Of a stretch of DNA of 64,000 bases, positions 62,542 through 64,000 are shown piece by piece. The DNA comes from Kitasatospora sp. NA04385 (GTDB taxonomy: Bacteria; Actinomycetota; Actinomycetes; Streptomycetales; Streptomycetaceae): positions 4,731,200 to 4,795,199 of the forward strand of contig NZ_CP054919.1 of NCBI RefSeq assembly GCF_013364235.1, written 5' to 3'. The notes below the pieces were generated by a model. That model did no database searches, was not told where the DNA came from, and saw only the letters and a list, made by a program, of their open reading frames with translations. The translations under genes were made by a program, and so were the position numbers. Numbering within the stretch: position 1 is the first letter of the stretch; each line of letters opens with the position of its first letter.

Positions 62542-63351
62542 GACGAAGAAACCCCCTGGAAATGACCGGTGTCCCCACACCTTCTTCACACGAGGGTACG
62601 GAGCGGCGGCCTCCGCGCGGGCGGCTTCGCCCGAATCGATGCCGATGGGCCGACCGCGGCCGACCCGGCCCGACGGCCTCCGGACGGGCGCGTTTTCGGC
62701 GGCCCGGGCGCCGGGAACGCGCATCCCCCTCCCGGCGGTGCGGTCGGAGTTTCCCTCGGGGTGCCGTTCCGGTGCGTCCCACGGGTTCGGCGGGCGGCCG
62801 TGCTGTCGCCGGTTCGACCGGGCATTTCGCCGGGATTCCCCGAGGCCCCCGGAATCGGCCGCCGGAATTCCGGGAAATCCGTCGGCCGGACACCCGGACG
62901 CCGAGATCCGCGGCGCCCGCCCGGGAGCGGGCGCCGCGAGTCCCGGCGTGAGTGGCACGGGCGCCCCCACCCAGGGTCGCCCGGCCTTCGCACTCCCGAC
63001 CCCCATCGAGGTGCGATCGCGCTTCCGCAGCCATCCCCCACGGTTGGATGCGGCCTGCGCTGACATCCATGGTGCGCGGCGACCATGGCCGCACAGTGAC
63101 AGAAATGTGTCGACCGCATGATCTCTGGACGAGCCCGACCGGATACCGGTGAGTCCGGGCGGGGAGGGGCCCAAAGGGGCGGGGAGCACCCGGGGCGGGG
63201 GCGGCCGCGGGCCGTTGTGAGCGCCGCACCGCGTGCGCGGCGGCGGTGCGGCGTAGGCTGGACACCCCCCGGGGCGCACCGCGTTCCGGGCTGTCGCGCT
63301 GCCCGGCCGCCTCCTGCGCCGGGCCACTCCCCGTCGTGGAGAAACTGACGT
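62542..63351. other. 810-bp gap without a recognisable gene
   Basis: No frame here has a sensible start, composition or motif. The DNA is somewhat less GC-biased than coding regions. It contains a perfect 12-bp hairpin (62909-62920 with 62927-62938, loop CCGGGA) and a cluster of GGAATTCC-like dyads near 62830-62880. TAGGCT at 63254 is a possible -10 for mfd. It may hold control regions for the divergent dehydrogenase and mfd genes, or an undetected small RNA. Confidence 0.5.
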
Positions 63352-64000
63352 ATGAGCCTGTCCGGACTGCTCGATGTCGTCGTACGGGACGCCGCCCTCG
63401 CCGAGGCGATCGAGGCGGCGGCCACGGGGCACAGGCAGCACCTCGACCTGGTCGGCCCGCCCGCCGCCCGGCCGTTCGCGATCGCCGCGCTGGCCCGTTC
63501 GCTGGCCGCCCGCGGCGGCGAGGCGGGCCGGCCGGTGCTGGCCGTGACCGCCACCGGCCGGGAGGCCGAGGACCTCGCGGCGTCGCTGCGCTCGCTGCTG
63601 CCCCCCGACGCGGTCGCCGAGTTCCCGGCCTGGGAGACGCTGCCGCACGAGCGGCTCTCCCCGCGTTCCGACACGGTGGGCCGCCGGCTGGCCGTGCTGC
63701 GCCGGATCGTCCACCCGCGCGCCGACGACGCGGCCGCCGGGCCGGTGCAGGTGGTGGTGGCGCCGGTGCGCAGCGTGCTGCAGCCGCAGGTGAAGGGGCT
63801 GGCCGAGCTGGAGCCGGTGGCGCTGCGGCGCGGCGAGCAGCACGACCTGGGCGAGGTGTCCCGCAAGCTGGCGGCCGCCGCCTACGCCCGGGTCGAACTG
63901 GTCGAGAAACGCGGCGAGTTCGCGGTGCGCGGCGGCATCCTGGACGTCTTCCCGCCGACCGAGGAGCACCCGCTGCGGGTGGAGTTCTGGGGCGACGACG
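63352..64000 (+). CDS. mfd: Transcription-repair coupling factor Mfd, N-terminal part
   Basis: The first 216 codons are present and the gene runs off the right edge. The sequence shows the UvrB-like N-terminal module of Mfd: VLAVTATGREAEDLA, FPAWETLPHERLSPRSDTVGRRLAVLRR and VEKRGEFAVRGGILDVFPPT, where the last segment is highly characteristic. Mfd displaces stalled RNA polymerase and recruits UvrA. The helicase and RNA-polymerase-binding domains lie outside the window. The ATG at 63352 follows GGAGAA. Confidence 0.95.
   Translation, partial: MSLSGLLDVVVRDAALAEAIEAAATGHRQHLDLVGPPAARPFAIAALARSLAARGGEAGRPVLAVTATGREAEDLAASLRSLLPPDAVAEFPAWETLPHERLSPRSDTVGRRLAVLRRIVHPRADDAAAGPVQVVVAPVRSVLQPQVKGLAELEPVALRRGEQHDLGEVSRKLAAAAYARVELVEKRGEFAVRGGILDVFPPTEEHPLRVEFWGDD

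Overview
The window is a high-GC (about 73%) segment of an actinomycete chromosome. Strong G/C third-position bias, many GTG starts, a two-domain geosmin synthase, DesK/NarL two-component genes, a Pmt-type protein mannosyltransferase and a FilP/Scy-like coiled-coil protein all point to Streptomyces or Kitasatospora. The backbone is core housekeeping DNA with shorter accessory patches. I see no integrase, transposase, insertion sequence or CRISPR array.

Layout. 1-12.3 kb: end of a possible SepX/GlpR-like gene, tRNA-Ala, a two-component pair, two membrane or surface proteins, geosmin synthase (geoA), a secreted vWA-protein operon, an ABC exporter and a DUF1269 protein. 12.3-20.4 kb: envelope genes, namely a SEDS glycosyltransferase with its PBP, an amino-acid permease, a MecA_N-type PBP and protein O-mannosyltransferase. 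20.5-30 kb: rsmI, a zinc-ribbon protein, metG, tatD, a Uma2-type gene in the position where rpfB usually sits, rsmA (ksgA), ispE, an aldo/keto reductase behind a MerR-type promoter, and an ABC-F ATPase. 30-37 kb: FUSC-type exporter, tRNA-Thr, then atypical response regulator, galE, second atypical response regulator and a CapD-like sugar epimerase/dehydratase. 37-41 kb: a tamR/tam pair with two clear operators, a DMT transporter, and a TetR-desaturase operon with its own operator. 41-49 kb: tRNA-Gln, glmU, prs, rplY, pth, a small anchored protein and ppc.

49-63 kb is the most accessory part. It holds an orphan histidine kinase, a YwqJ-type deaminase with a SUKH-3 partner, a four-gene sugar cluster (Gfo/Idh oxidoreductase, epimerase, two DegT aminotransferases), a WHH nuclease fused to a SUKH domain, a large Imm35-like/Pro-rich/deaminase/SUKH-4 protein, a FilP/Scy-like coiled-coil protein and a UDP-sugar 6-dehydrogenase. 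The window ends inside mfd.

How the genes work together. GlmU makes UDP-GlcNAc. The nucleotide-sugar dehydrogenase, Gfo/Idh enzyme, epimerases and aminotransferases could turn such a precursor into an amino-uronic or dideoxyamino sugar for a surface polymer. SEDS/PBP pairs and Pmt act on the same envelope. The three nucleic-acid-directed toxin/immunity genes bracket the sugar cluster and are the best candidates for unusual biology.

Caveat: two genes (the ABC permease at 10986 and the large deaminase/SUKH-4 gene at 57437) are broken by single-base frame changes in C-rich runs. These may be base-calling errors rather than real mutations.
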